In this document: positions 9,103-18,824 of the stretch, piece after piece
Layout: every line of letters starts with the position of its first letter
How positions within the stretch are numbered: position 1 is the first letter of the stretch
NCBI RefSeq assembly: GCF_028898945.1
Contig: NZ_CP118607.1
Location: 3,334,001 to 3,398,000 of the forward strand
Length of the DNA stretch: 64,000 nt
DNA from: Pseudomonas sp. PSKL.D1
GTDB lineage: Bacteria; Pseudomonadota; Gammaproteobacteria; Pseudomonadales; Pseudomonadaceae
Reading direction: 5' to 3'
Notes under the pieces: model-generated
What the model was told of the DNA's origin: nothing
Seen by the model: only the letters and a program-made list of their open reading frames with translations
The model's database searches: none
Position numbers and translations under genes: made by a program

Positions 9103-9708
9103 TCAGATCAATCCTTCGGCTTTCAGGGTTTTCTGCACTGCAGGACGGCCGGCGACGCGTTTCTGGAAGTCAGCCACCGTTGGCCAGGGCGAGAGGTCAA
9201 TACCCAACATGGGCGCCCAGTTCACGATGGTAAACAGGTAGGCATCAGCCACGCTGAACTGCTTGCCGGTCAGATAGTCCTTGCCATGCAGTGCCTTGTC
9301 CACCAAGCCCAGGCGTTTGCCGAACGTGTCGATGGTTTTGCTCTTGGCTTCTGGGCTGATGCTTGGGTTGAACAAAGCGCCGAGGGTTTTGTGCAGCTCG
9401 GTGCCAATGAAGTTCAGCCATTCCTGCACCCGCGAACGCTCAAGCGAACCCGCAGGGGGCAGCAGGTTGGCCTGGGGTTTCTGGTCGGCGAGGTACTGTA
9501 CAATGGCCGGCCCCTCTGTGAGCACTTCACCATTATCCAGTTGCAGGGCGGGCACACAGCCCTTGGCGTTGACCGTATAGAAATCCACGCCGCTGGCTGT
9601 CTTGTGGTGTTTGAGGTCGACTTTCTCGACCGTGTAGGCCAGGTCCAACTCGTTGAGTACGATGTGCGGCGAGAGTGAACAGGCGCCTGGCGAGTAAAAG
9701 AGCTTCAT
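9103..9708 (-). CDS. gstA: Glutathione S-transferase, beta class (GstA-like)
   Basis: A 201-residue cytosolic glutathione transferase. The N-terminal thioredoxin-like domain (1-80) carries the beta-class cysteine C10 in SPGACSLSPH, the cis-proline region VPAL and the glutathione-binding EGPAIVQYL. The helical C-terminal domain includes the N-capping motif SVADAYLF. Length fits E. coli GstA. The start has GGGAG upstream. The gene lies behind a small membrane protein gene on the same strand (45 bases). The role is conjugation of electrophiles or thiol redox chemistry; the substrate is unknown. Confidence 0.88.
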   Translation of the reverse strand: MKLFYSPGACSLSPHIVLNELDLAYTVEKVDLKHHKTASGVDFYTVNAKGCVPALQLDNGEVLTEGPAIVQYLADQKPQANLLPPAGSLERSRVQEWLNFIGTELHKTLGALFNPSISPEAKSKTIDTFGKRLGLVDKALHGKDYLTGKQFSVADAYLFTIVNWAPMLGIDLSPWPTVADFQKRVAGRPAVQKTLKAEGLI

Positions 9709-9753
9709 TGTTTTCTCCCATTGCGTGGGGCAGCCGTGAGAAGGCTGTCGAGG

Positions 9754-10158
9754 TCAGGTTCCGTTATCTGTCTTGGGCCGGGCGGCCGATTTGGCGCGGG
9801 GGGTAAAGATGGCCAGGGCAACCGCCACGATGAAAAGCGCCGGCACGTCACCTGCCAAGTGCCCCATTCGCCCGGGCTGATTGACGGCCTGAACGGCCAT
9901 GATTGCTCCATGTACGGCGCTGGACCACACCACGAACCAGATCAGGCTCAAATTGGCCAATGGATCACGTGCTGCCAGGATCAGGAACACGCCAAGTGTC
10001 GCGTAGATGCCAACGATCATCATCGAGTAGTCCGAGTGATCGACGTGCCACGCCCAGCCGGAAGGCCATGACACCATGAGTGGGTAGAGCGCAAGGCACG
10101 CGAGGCCAGCCAAAACCAGAATAACGCGCAAGTATCTGAGGCGATCGACTAAGGTCAT
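9754..10158 (-). CDS. Small integral membrane protein, four predicted segments
   Basis: A 134-residue hydrophobic protein with four likely membrane helices at about residues 10-28, 46-62, 70-90 and 104-118, and a basic C-terminal tail (PRAKSAARPK). It resembles small conserved membrane proteins of unknown function (DUF6632-like, from memory and uncertain). GGGAA precedes the ATG. It is upstream of the glutathione transferase on the same strand, so the two may be co-transcribed. No enzymatic motif is visible. Confidence 0.6.
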   Translation of the reverse strand: MTLVDRLRYLRVILVLAGLACLALYPLMVSWPSGWAWHVDHSDYSMMIVGIYATLGVFLILAARDPLANLSLIWFVVWSSAVHGAIMAVQAVNQPGRMGHLAGDVPALFIVAVALAIFTPRAKSAARPKTDNGT

Positions 10159-10532
10159 AGCGGATTCCCAATGGGGCGGCCTGACTTCAGATCCCCTGTG
10201 GCTTGATAACGATTTCGCGGGTCTGGTGGATAGCAGGCCTCCTACTCCATCAGTTCCGGCAGCAGGTCAAGCATAGCTGCTGATTGGCTATGGCTCCTTT
10301 CGCAAGTTGTTTATGGCCGTAACACATGGCTGTCTTGTGTCTGCGACAAGCTGTAAGTTACCAATCGCGAGTGGCCGCTTTCGACCCGTAGCCGACCTTG
10401 TAGAATCTCCCCAAGGCAACCAAAACAAAATCCGCAGGAGCGTCGCCTAGCAATACCTACCGGATGCCTGAAAAAATGAAAGAATTGATCGTCTATCAGT
10501 GAGTACGCATTCAAACCATCGGACGGCAAGCA
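10159..10532. other. Intergenic region, 374 bases
   Basis: Apart from a half copy of the dispersed repeat near 10364 I see no gene. Short minus-strand frames between 10311 and 10529 have no start signal and no recognisable product. The right end must carry the promoter for the exported protein at 10533. Confidence 0.45.
10364..10402. repeat. Dispersed repeat, GGGTCGAAAGC-like family, copy 3 (half element)
   Basis: Only one half is preserved: CGAGTGGCCGCTTTCGACCC followed by GTAGCCGACCTTG, matching the right half of the copy at 2035. The partner half is degenerate (AAGCTGTAAGTTACCAATCG). Confidence 0.6.
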
Positions 10533-11096
10533 ATGTTAACCACAGAGTTCAGCTGGAACAGATACCTACTCTCAGTGCTCATCACGTGCATGCCCATCTC
10601 GACAACGGTCTACGCTCAGGGCGGATGGGTGGACGGCAACGGGCGGTTATTACCCGACACTGATTACGCGAAGTCCAGGCAAGGCTTCAGCGCTTCACTT
10701 TTCATCACCTCTGACAGCGACTGGAATGAAAAGTGGAACACCTCGCCAGGTACGACCCCGCGTTTCAAAACGGCCAGCGAGGTATCAAAAAATGGCGAGC
10801 TGTTTATCCTGACGTTTTTGGCCAACCCTAAGCTCGACAGCACCGGCATGACGGATGTGAGCTGCGATTTCACGGTGACCAGGCCCGATGGTTCCAGATC
10901 GCTGTATGAGCAGGGTCTCCCCTGCTTCAAAACAAGGCTGACCACAGCCCCCACACTTGTCTATCTAACGTCGGCTGCGATGAAATTCGTGGCGGACATT
11001 GACGATCCGTCGGGAAGCTGGAGCGTGGATGTCATTGTCAGGGACCACCTGCGTGGTCTCAGTATTCCCCTGCACACCTCATTTATCGTCCGCTGA
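10533..11096 (+). CDS. Exported hypothetical protein, 187 residues
   Basis: I do not recognise the family. A signal peptide (about residues 1-29, ending VYAQ) predicts export. The mature part is about 158 residues with two cysteines (in VSCDF and LPCFK, about 22 residues apart) that could form a disulfide, and many beta-type stretches, suggesting a small beta-sandwich. The C-terminal block (VIVRDHLRG, then alternating polar and hydrophobic residues) looks like a final strand pair. Codon use is less GC-biased than in later genes. The gene stands alone between two dispersed repeats. Confidence 0.6.
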   Translation: MLTTEFSWNRYLLSVLITCMPISTTVYAQGGWVDGNGRLLPDTDYAKSRQGFSASLFITSDSDWNEKWNTSPGTTPRFKTASEVSKNGELFILTFLANPKLDSTGMTDVSCDFTVTRPDGSRSLYEQGLPCFKTRLTTAPTLVYLTSAAMKFVADIDDPSGSWSVDVIVRDHLRGLSIPLHTSFIVR

Positions 11097-11267
11097 GGTA
11101 GTTGCGCGAGCGACGGATGCCGTACCACAGCTCGCGGTGAAGCGCGCACATCAAGAATTGGAACAAACGCGAAAATGGCCAGACAAACAGTGAGCATTGG
11201 GTCAGTGGTGGAAATACAGCTGGGAGAAAACCTGTTCGGGTAAGGCAGGAGGGCGGGATTGAAGTAA

Positions 11268-11300
11268 CTGACCGCTTCGGGTCGAAAGCTACCATTCAGC
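11268..11300. repeat. Dispersed repeat, GGGTCGAAAGC-like family, copy 4 (fragment)
   Basis: The fragment reads GACCGCTTCGGGTCGAAAGC, combining pieces of both halves of the full element. It sits between the exported protein gene at 10533 and the 3' end of the SH3-like gene. Confidence 0.55.
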
Positions 11301-11322
11301 TCCCGCTTAATACACCGTAGTT

Positions 11323-12060
11323 TCAAGGAGCAACTGCTGCCCGACCAGCGCCAGCCTCCTCGCTGGCCAAGCCTTCGCGCAGCATGGGCCGCTTGTACTG
11401 ATCCTCGCGGACCCAGCCAGTGAAGGAACGGCCATCATCATTGATGAACTCCACCCGCGCCCATCCCGCCTGGTACGCCAGCACACCCAACACATCGCCC
11501 TTGACGATGTACGGGCCCTTGGCCACTTTGTCGCCCGGGTGTTTTTGCAGGTACGCCTTGTCAGCGGTGATGCTGACAAGCCCGATCCAAGGTTTGTTGG
11601 CATAGCGGCTCAACGCCAGGCCAGTGGTAATTTCCGGCATCAACACGCTGACGCAGCCCGCATGCTCACGCCCTCTCTCCACCGTCAGCTCCACGCCGTC
11701 CGCCGTCGCGGTCACGCTGCCGGGGTAAGCTTCACTGCTCCAGGTCGTAACCGGCACCGGCGCCTCACCCTGGATCCGGCCTTGCAGGTAGAACGCGCAG
11801 TGTCGGGTCACCCCGCCACCCAGCGTTTCAGAGTAATAACCCTGTAATTGCCGGTCAGGCGTGATCGCCAGCATCAGCGCGTCGTATTGACCGGCTTGCA
11901 GTGCGGCGTCAGCGGCGAACACCTGCACCGTCACGCCCGCCCACAACACCCCCGTGAGCAGCAAACGGGTGGAGAACTTGAATGCTTTCCGGGCGCTGGC
12001 CACCGCCTGCTTATGCACCAGGCTTTCGCCTTCAACGTTGTAGATCAGTTGTTGCGTCAT
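11323..12060 (-). CDS. Membrane-anchored or exported protein with SH3-like region
   Basis: A 245-residue protein. After about 28 polar residues comes one hydrophobic segment (about residues 30-48, ending VFA), which may be an uncleaved anchor or a late-cleaved signal peptide. Residues about 165-230 resemble a bacterial SH3-like fold (GDVLGVLAYQAGWARVEF, then FTGWVRED). There are two cysteines in the middle part. The start at 12060 is chosen because the protein-like composition begins there; the frame extends to 12186 with low-complexity codons. No enzymatic motif is visible; SH3-like domains of this kind usually bind wall or protein ligands. Confidence 0.55.
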   Translation of the reverse strand: MTQQLIYNVEGESLVHKQAVASARKAFKFSTRLLLTGVLWAGVTVQVFAADAALQAGQYDALMLAITPDRQLQGYYSETLGGGVTRHCAFYLQGRIQGEAPVPVTTWSSEAYPGSVTATADGVELTVERGREHAGCVSVLMPEITTGLALSRYANKPWIGLVSITADKAYLQKHPGDKVAKGPYIVKGDVLGVLAYQAGWARVEFINDDGRSFTGWVREDQYKRPMLREGLASEEAGAGRAAVAP

Positions 12061-12229
12061 GCAGGGTTCGTCCTTGTGCGGTTGAAGGTTCCAGAGCAGC
12101 CTCGATCTGCTGGCGCGGTGCGCTGCCAGGGGGCACGCCGCAGGGCGGTATCCTACCACCGGCGTGCAGCGTGTACCCACTATCACTCATGAGCTGTACT
12201 CATCACTGCTTGCCGATTTAGCCGTCTAG

Positions 12230-13336
<1,107 letters not shown>

Positions 13337-13351
13337 CAAGGAGTCATTGAG

Positions 13352-13843
13352 ATGAAAAACCTGATCGCCCCACTCACGGCCTTGTCGTTGATGGCCACCG
13401 AGGCCTGCGCGCAACCTGACCAGCAGATCCGCGTCAGCAACGTCGGTACTCAGCGTGCCATCCAGGGGGCTGCCGAAAACTTCACCGGCGCGGTGCGCGT
13501 TGAGGGCCTGTTCAAAGGGGACGCCCCCGCCCGCATTGGCGGTGGCACGGTGACCTTCGAACCCGGGGCACGCACAGCCTGGCACACCCATCCGCTTGGC
13601 CAGACGCTGATCGTCACCGCTGGCGTCGGGTACGTGCAGCAAGCAGGTGGTGTTCGCCAGGAAATCCGCCCGGGCGACACCGTATGGATCCCTGCCCACG
13701 TGCGTCACTGGCATGGGGCAACCGCCACCCACGGCATGACTCACATTGCCATCGCCGAAGCCGAAGATGGCAAAGCCGTCACGTGGGCAGAACACGTCAC
13801 GGACGCTGAATATGCAGGCGCGTCGACGCCGGCCGGCCAATAA
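13352..13843 (+). CDS. Exported cupin-domain protein
   Basis: A 163-residue single-domain cupin with a signal peptide ending ACAQ (about residue 21). The two cupin motifs are present: the first includes WHTHPLGQ and GxGYVQ, the second RPGDTVWIPAHVRHWHG, supplying the histidines for a metal. It resembles the cupins annotated as (R)-mandelonitrile lyase-like; that activity is not implied. It lies 15 bases after the aldo/keto reductase and 42 bases before the hydrolase, so one operon is likely. Confidence 0.8.
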   Translation: MKNLIAPLTALSLMATEACAQPDQQIRVSNVGTQRAIQGAAENFTGAVRVEGLFKGDAPARIGGGTVTFEPGARTAWHTHPLGQTLIVTAGVGYVQQAGGVRQEIRPGDTVWIPAHVRHWHGATATHGMTHIAIAEAEDGKAVTWAEHVTDAEYAGASTPAGQ

Positions 13844-13885
13844 ACCCCATTGCGCCATGGCACCTCATGCCACAGGAAACCTCAC

Positions 13886-14941
13886 ATGCGTAACACCTTT
13901 CTGAAAGCCTCATTCATGGCCGCCATGGCCAGCATCGGCGCTGGCGAGGCCGGCGCCGCGGACTACCGGAAAAACCCGTTCACCCTGGCCTACGACGGTG
14001 CGATCACGCAAAATGAACCCGGCAAGGTCAACATCCACCCGGTCACCTACAAACTGAATGGCCTGGACATTGCGGCCAACGTCTACATCCCCGCCAACTA
14101 CGACCCCAAACAGGCCTACCCGACGGTTGTGGTGGCACACCCGAATGGTGGCGTGAAAGAACAGGTCGCAGGCCTCTACGCCCAGCGCCTGGCTGAGCAA
14201 GGCTACATCACCATTACCGCCGATGCGGCCTATCAGGGCGCCAGTGCCGGCCAACCGCGCAGCACCGACAAACCTGCGTACCGCATTGAAGACATCCACG
14301 GCATGGCAGACTTCATCAGCCAGTATGCCGGGGTCGACCGCAAGCGCCTGGGCCTGCTCGGTATTTGCGGCGGCGGTGGCTACTCGCTGGCGGCGGCGCA
14401 AACCGACAAGCGCTTCAAGTCGGTGGCGACGATAAGCATGTTCAACTCCGGCCGGGTACGCCGCAATGGCTACAACGACTCGCAACTGAACAGCGTTCAA
14501 CAACGCCTGCAGCAGGCCTCCGAGGCAAGGGCGCAGGAAGCGGCCGGCGCAGCGGTGCTCTACTCAGGTGACGCCAACCTCAGCGACGAGCAGATCGCCA
14601 AGCTGCCGTTTGAACTGTACCGCCAAGGGTATGAGTACTACTGGAAAACCCACGCGCACCCCAACTCGACGTTCAAGTACACCACCAGCAGCCTGCTGGA
14701 CCTGATGCGTTTCGACGCCACCGACCAGATCGCCCTGATTGGCCAGCCATTGCTCATGATCGCGGGCAGCGAGGCCGATAGCCTCTACATGACAGAAGAC
14801 GCATTCGCCAAAGCCTCGGGCGCCCACGACAAGGAATTGTTCATCATCGAGGGTGCAACCCACATCGAGACTTACTGGGTTCCCAAATATGTGGATGCCG
14901 CCATTGGCAAACTCTCGGCGTTCTATGGCAAGACCCTGTGA
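13886..14941 (+). CDS. Exported alpha/beta hydrolase with cysteine nucleophile
   Basis: A 351-residue alpha/beta hydrolase of the YcjY/dienelactone hydrolase-related group with a signal peptide (residues about 1-25). The nucleophile elbow is GICGGGGYS, placing cysteine C161 where most family members have serine. The late histidine is likely in EGATHIE near residue 332. The start at 13886 lies behind CAGGAAAC; the frame is open to 13850 but the signal peptide begins at 13886. It completes the aldo/keto reductase-cupin-hydrolase unit. The LysR gene at 15010 follows on the same strand. The substrate is unknown. Confidence 0.8.
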   Translation: MRNTFLKASFMAAMASIGAGEAGAADYRKNPFTLAYDGAITQNEPGKVNIHPVTYKLNGLDIAANVYIPANYDPKQAYPTVVVAHPNGGVKEQVAGLYAQRLAEQGYITITADAAYQGASAGQPRSTDKPAYRIEDIHGMADFISQYAGVDRKRLGLLGICGGGGYSLAAAQTDKRFKSVATISMFNSGRVRRNGYNDSQLNSVQQRLQQASEARAQEAAGAAVLYSGDANLSDEQIAKLPFELYRQGYEYYWKTHAHPNSTFKYTTSSLLDLMRFDATDQIALIGQPLLMIAGSEADSLYMTEDAFAKASGAHDKELFIIEGATHIETYWVPKYVDAAIGKLSAFYGKTL

Positions 14942-15009
14942 TTACACAACGCCCAGGCGGGGCATGCCTGAATCGGATAATCTCAAGTGTCTGATGAGAG
15001 GCTTTACCC

Positions 15010-15903
15010 ATGTCCCGCCCTAACCTCAACGACCTGCAGGCATTCGTGGTCATTGCCCGCGAGGGCAGCTTCACCCGCGCGGCCGCGCAGCTCGGCGTCT
15101 CGCAGTCTGCCCTGAGCCACACGATGCGGGCCTTGGAAGCCAGGCTTGGGGTGAGGTTGCTCACGCGGACCACACGCAGTGTTTCCACCACCGAAGCCGG
15201 CCAGCGGTTGTACCTGGCCATGGCCCCTCGCTTCGAAGAAATCGACCACGAGTTGGCGGCTGTCAGCGAATTTCGTGATACCCCGGCAGGCACGGTGCGC
15301 ATCTCTGCCTCGGAACATGCCGCGAACAATATCCTTTGGCCCAAGCTGCTGAAGGTGCTTCCCGCCTACCCGGACATCCACATCGAAATCACGGTGGACT
15401 ACGCCCTGACGGACATCGTTGCCCAACGTTTCGATGCTGGGGTTCGCCTGGGAGAACAGGTGGGCAAGAACATGATCGCGGTTCCGATCGGCCCGCCATT
15501 ACGCATGGCCGTGGTGGGCGCCCCTGAGTACTTCAGCCAGCACGCTGCACCGCGGGTGCCTGGCGACCTCGCCGCCCATAACTGCATCAACTTGCGTTTG
15601 CCCACACACGGGAGCCTGCTGCAATGGGACTTCGAAAAAGCAGGGCGCGAGCTCAAAGCGCGGGTGGAGGGGCAATGGACATTCAACAGCAGCCTGCCGA
15701 TCCTGCGGGCTGCAATCGCGGGGTGCGGGCTGGCATTTCTGCCTGAAGACATGGTCGCGCAAGGGCTGGCAACCGGGGCGCTTGAGCGTGTGCTCGATGA
15801 CTGGTGCCAACCTTTTGCGGGCTACCATCTCTACTACCCCAACCGCCGCGAACATTCGTCGGCATTCAAGATCGTGGTCGAGGCGCTGCGCTACAGGGAC
15901 TGA
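15010..15903 (+). CDS. LysR family transcriptional regulator
   Basis: A 297-residue LysR regulator with the helix-turn-helix at about residues 17-40 (FTRAAAQLGVSQSALSHTMRAL) and a substrate-binding domain of the CrgA/DmlR subgroup. GAGAGG precedes the ATG. It sits just downstream of the aldo/keto reductase-cupin-hydrolase run on the same strand and upstream of an MFS exporter, either of which may be the target. Confidence 0.88.
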   Translation: MSRPNLNDLQAFVVIAREGSFTRAAAQLGVSQSALSHTMRALEARLGVRLLTRTTRSVSTTEAGQRLYLAMAPRFEEIDHELAAVSEFRDTPAGTVRISASEHAANNILWPKLLKVLPAYPDIHIEITVDYALTDIVAQRFDAGVRLGEQVGKNMIAVPIGPPLRMAVVGAPEYFSQHAAPRVPGDLAAHNCINLRLPTHGSLLQWDFEKAGRELKARVEGQWTFNSSLPILRAAIAGCGLAFLPEDMVAQGLATGALERVLDDWCQPFAGYHLYYPNRREHSSAFKIVVEALRYRD

Positions 15904-16061
15904 CGCAAGCGCTCTGTTCAGCCCCTTTCATCGATCACACTGATGATTACTATCAAGCCGCCCGCATGTCGGGCAAGCTGAACCGGCCCGTATAATTCCC
16001 GCCACTTTCCCCCCATCCCCTCGCCTGCCCAAGGCGCCATTCCCTTTTTGGAACCCGACCC

Positions 16062-17291
16062 ATGCCCAGCGCAAACCCGGCCTCCCGTGGCCATCCCGAA
16101 CATGATCAACAAAGCGTGCTGCAGCAGTGGCTGGCCATTCTCTCGGTCGCCGTGGGCGCCTTCGCCCTTGTCACCAGCGAGTTTCTTCCGGTGGGCGTAC
16201 TGAATGATGTCGCCAGCGACCTCGGCATCAGTGCCGGCCACGCCGGCCTGATGGTGACCCTGCCCGGCATCATGGCCGCCCTCGCCGCGCCGTTGCTGTC
16301 GGTGGGCATCGGCACGCTGGACCGTCGCTACCTGCTGGTCAGCCTGACCCTGGTCATGATCATCGCCAACACGGTGGTGGCGTTCGCCAGTGACTTCAAC
16401 CTGCTGTTGTTCGGCCGCGTATTGTTGGGCATCAGCATCGGCGGGTTCTGGGCCACGGCCATTGCCCTGAGCGGGCGCCTGGCGCCCAAAGGCGTTGGCG
16501 TCGCCCAGGCCACCTCGATCATCATGGTGGGCGTGACGCTGGCCACGGTGCTGGGCGTGCCGGTAGGCACCTGGCTGAGCGGCCTGATGGGCTGGCGCAT
16601 GACCTTCTTGGCCACCGCGCTACTGGGCGTGCCGGTGCTGCTGGCGCAGGTCTTTTTGCTGCCACGGCTGAACCCGGACAAAGCCATTCGCGTCAGCGAC
16701 CTGCCGGCCCTGTTCATCAACCCGCAAGCGCGGGTTGGCCTGATTGCCGTGTTGCTGATTGGCCTGGCGCACTTTGCCGCCTACACCTATGTCGCCCCCT
16801 TCTTCAAACAAAGCGCCGGCTTCGACGGGCCGACCATTGGCTCGCTGCTGCTCCTTTACGGCATCGCCGGGGTGGCAGGCAATATCTTCGCAGGCTTCGC
16901 CGCCAACCGCAGCGTGCGCCATACCCTGATGCTGGTGGCCTTGATGATTGCGGCCAGCACCGCCTTGTTCCCCTACTTCGCCACGGGCATGACCGGCGCT
17001 GCCATGCTGATCGCACTGTGGGGCTTTGCGTTCGGTGCGTTCCCGGCCTGCGCCAGTATCTGGATGTTCGTGGTGGCACCCAAGGATGTGGAACGCGGCA
17101 TGCCGCTGTTCGTCGCCATGTTCCAGGTGATCATTGCCCTGGGCTCGTTCTTCGGCGGGCAGATCGTCGACCAGTTCGGCACGTTGATGCTGCTGAGCCT
17201 GGCCACGGCCCTGGTGGGTTGCGGCTTTGTGACGGTGTTGGTGCTGGGGCGCAATGTCAGCAACAGCCTGGCTGCCCAGGTCGCAAACTGA
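16062..17291 (+). CDS. MFS drug/metabolite exporter (DHA1 type)
   Basis: A 409-residue major facilitator with twelve predicted helices, of the drug:H+ antiporter-1 type (AraJ, SotB and NepI are relatives). Motif-like stretches include SEFLPVGVL in helix 1, characteristic of this group, and the family helix 5 motif VTLATVLGVPVGTWL. The first 25 residues are cytosolic and charged. GGAA precedes the ATG. It ends 7 bases from the convergent metR gene. The substrate is not predictable. Confidence 0.85.
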   Translation: MPSANPASRGHPEHDQQSVLQQWLAILSVAVGAFALVTSEFLPVGVLNDVASDLGISAGHAGLMVTLPGIMAALAAPLLSVGIGTLDRRYLLVSLTLVMIIANTVVAFASDFNLLLFGRVLLGISIGGFWATAIALSGRLAPKGVGVAQATSIIMVGVTLATVLGVPVGTWLSGLMGWRMTFLATALLGVPVLLAQVFLLPRLNPDKAIRVSDLPALFINPQARVGLIAVLLIGLAHFAAYTYVAPFFKQSAGFDGPTIGSLLLLYGIAGVAGNIFAGFAANRSVRHTLMLVALMIAASTALFPYFATGMTGAAMLIALWGFAFGAFPACASIWMFVVAPKDVERGMPLFVAMFQVIIALGSFFGGQIVDQFGTLMLLSLATALVGCGFVTVLVLGRNVSNSLAAQVAN

Positions 17292-17297
17292 AACAGG

Positions 17298-18272
17298 TCA
17301 GTTGTCGGTGCTGCCCTGGTAGCCTGCGCCATGCGACAGTGCTGCCAGGGCAGGCCCCTGCACAGTGCTGACACCCTCCAACTGTGCCTGGGAAATGTCT
17401 TTTGCCGTGAGCAAAAAGTCGCTCATGTAAGGCACTTCAAGCATGTCGCTGCGAACGGCTGCGAACAGCGTTGCCTGCAACCCTTGCTCGCCCAGCCGTT
17501 TGGCAATCACGTAACCGCGCGAGGTGTACTCGTGCACGGCCCAGTTCGGCAGGCAGCATACCCCTCGGCCACTGGCTACCAGTTGCATCATCATGACGGT
17601 CATCTCGGCGGTGCGAACCTGCGCCGGTTCGATGTCGGCAGGGTCCAGGAAGCGGGTGAAAATGTCCAGGCGGTTGCGCTCGATCGGGTACGTGATCAGG
17701 GTTTGGCTGGCAATGTCGGCCGGGGTCAGATACGGCCTGTCGCGCAGCACATGATGCTTGTCGATGGCCAGTAGTGCCTCGTAGCCGAACAGTGGCACGT
17801 AAGTGATCCCGGGCAGCTCGGCCGGGTCGGAGGTTACCACCAGGTCGAGATCCCCGCGCTCCAGCGCCGGCAGCGGCGCGAATGAGAGCCCCGATGCCAG
17901 GTCCAGTTCCACCTCCGGCCAGGCTTCGCGAAACTCGTCCAGCGAAGGCATCAGCCACTGGTAACAGCTGTGGCACTCAATGGCGATATTCAGCCGGTCA
18001 GCAGCTCCACCCGCCAGCCGGGTCAGGTTGCGCTCGGTCGTGCGAATCAGCGGCAGCACCTGGTCGGCCAGTTGCAGCAGCTTGAGCCCCGCAGAGGTGA
18101 AGCGCACGGGCTTGGATTTGCGCACGAATACCGTCAAGCCAAGGCGGCTTTCAAGTTCCTTGAACTGGTGCGACAAGGCCGACTGTGTCAGGTTCAGGCG
18201 CTCGGCGGCATCGGGCAGACTGTCCGTTTCGCGCAAGGCATGAAGCGTGCGCAAGTGTCTCAAGTCGATCAT
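17298..18272 (-). CDS. metR: LysR-type methionine regulator MetR
   Basis: A 324-residue LysR regulator that matches MetR: it begins MIDLRHLRTLHAL, the helix-turn-helix is LPDAAERLNLTQSALSHQFKEL, and the effector part contains IECHSCYQWLMP as in MetR. MetR activates methionine synthesis genes with homocysteine as co-effector. The ATG at 18272 matches the family start. It is the last of four tightly packed minus-strand genes (17 bases behind the flavin reductase), so it would be expressed with the enzyme it probably controls. Canonical metR is instead divergent from metE. Confidence 0.85.
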   Translation of the reverse strand: MIDLRHLRTLHALRETDSLPDAAERLNLTQSALSHQFKELESRLGLTVFVRKSKPVRFTSAGLKLLQLADQVLPLIRTTERNLTRLAGGAADRLNIAIECHSCYQWLMPSLDEFREAWPEVELDLASGLSFAPLPALERGDLDLVVTSDPAELPGITYVPLFGYEALLAIDKHHVLRDRPYLTPADIASQTLITYPIERNRLDIFTRFLDPADIEPAQVRTAEMTVMMMQLVASGRGVCCLPNWAVHEYTSRGYVIAKRLGEQGLQATLFAAVRSDMLEVPYMSDFLLTAKDISQAQLEGVSTVQGPALAALSHGAGYQGSTDN

Positions 18273-18289
18273 GAGCAGAAGGCAAACGC

Positions 18290-18799
18290 TCAGCCCGCGA
18301 CAAGCGCGCTGAGGTTGCAATATTGTCCTTTGAAGTACAACAGTGGTTGCGAAGCCGTCGGTTCTTGCAGGCTCAACGCTTTCACTTCACCAATCACGAT
18401 CACGTGATCACCGGCCTCATGTTCAGCGTGAATTTCGCAATCAAGCCAATGCAGGCTGCCGGCAATCACCGGGTTGCCAAGTGGCGACAACTGCCATTGC
18501 ACGCCATGCCACTTGTCCGCACCCTTGCGGGCAAAACGGTTGGAAACCCCAACCTGTTCACCCGCCAGGATGTTGACCGCGAACCGGCCCGCCTGCCGCA
18601 TGCCTGGGTAACTGGCGGAGGTGGCCATTACACTGAATGACACCAGTGGCGGGCTCATCGACACGCTGTAGAACGACTGACAAGTGAAGCCGATCGGCAC
18701 GCCATCGATCAGTGACGTAATCACCGTGATGCCGGACGCGTAGTGCCCGAGCGCTTCACGAAAACTCAAAGGTTCGATGGCGTTACCAGAAGGAGGCAT
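18290..18799 (-). CDS. Flavin reductase family protein
   Basis: A 169-residue FMN-binding split-barrel protein of the flavin reductase family, which reduces free FMN or FAD with NAD(P)H to supply oxygenases. Typical blocks are GHYASGITVIT near the N-terminus, SFYSVSMSPPLVSFSV, and the HWLDCEIHAEHEAGDHVIVIGEV region with the conserved GDH. I chose the ATG at 18799; the frame is open to 18853 but would overlap mesD. The gap to mesD is 25 bases and to metR 17 bases. This position suggests it provides reduced flavin to the oxygen-requiring MesD/MesX system; this is inference. Confidence 0.85.
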   Translation of the reverse strand: MPPSGNAIEPLSFREALGHYASGITVITSLIDGVPIGFTCQSFYSVSMSPPLVSFSVMATSASYPGMRQAGRFAVNILAGEQVGVSNRFARKGADKWHGVQWQLSPLGNPVIAGSLHWLDCEIHAEHEAGDHVIVIGEVKALSLQEPTASQPLLYFKGQYCNLSALVAG

Positions 18800-18824
18800 G
18801 GGAAATCCTACGTTATCAGGGCCT

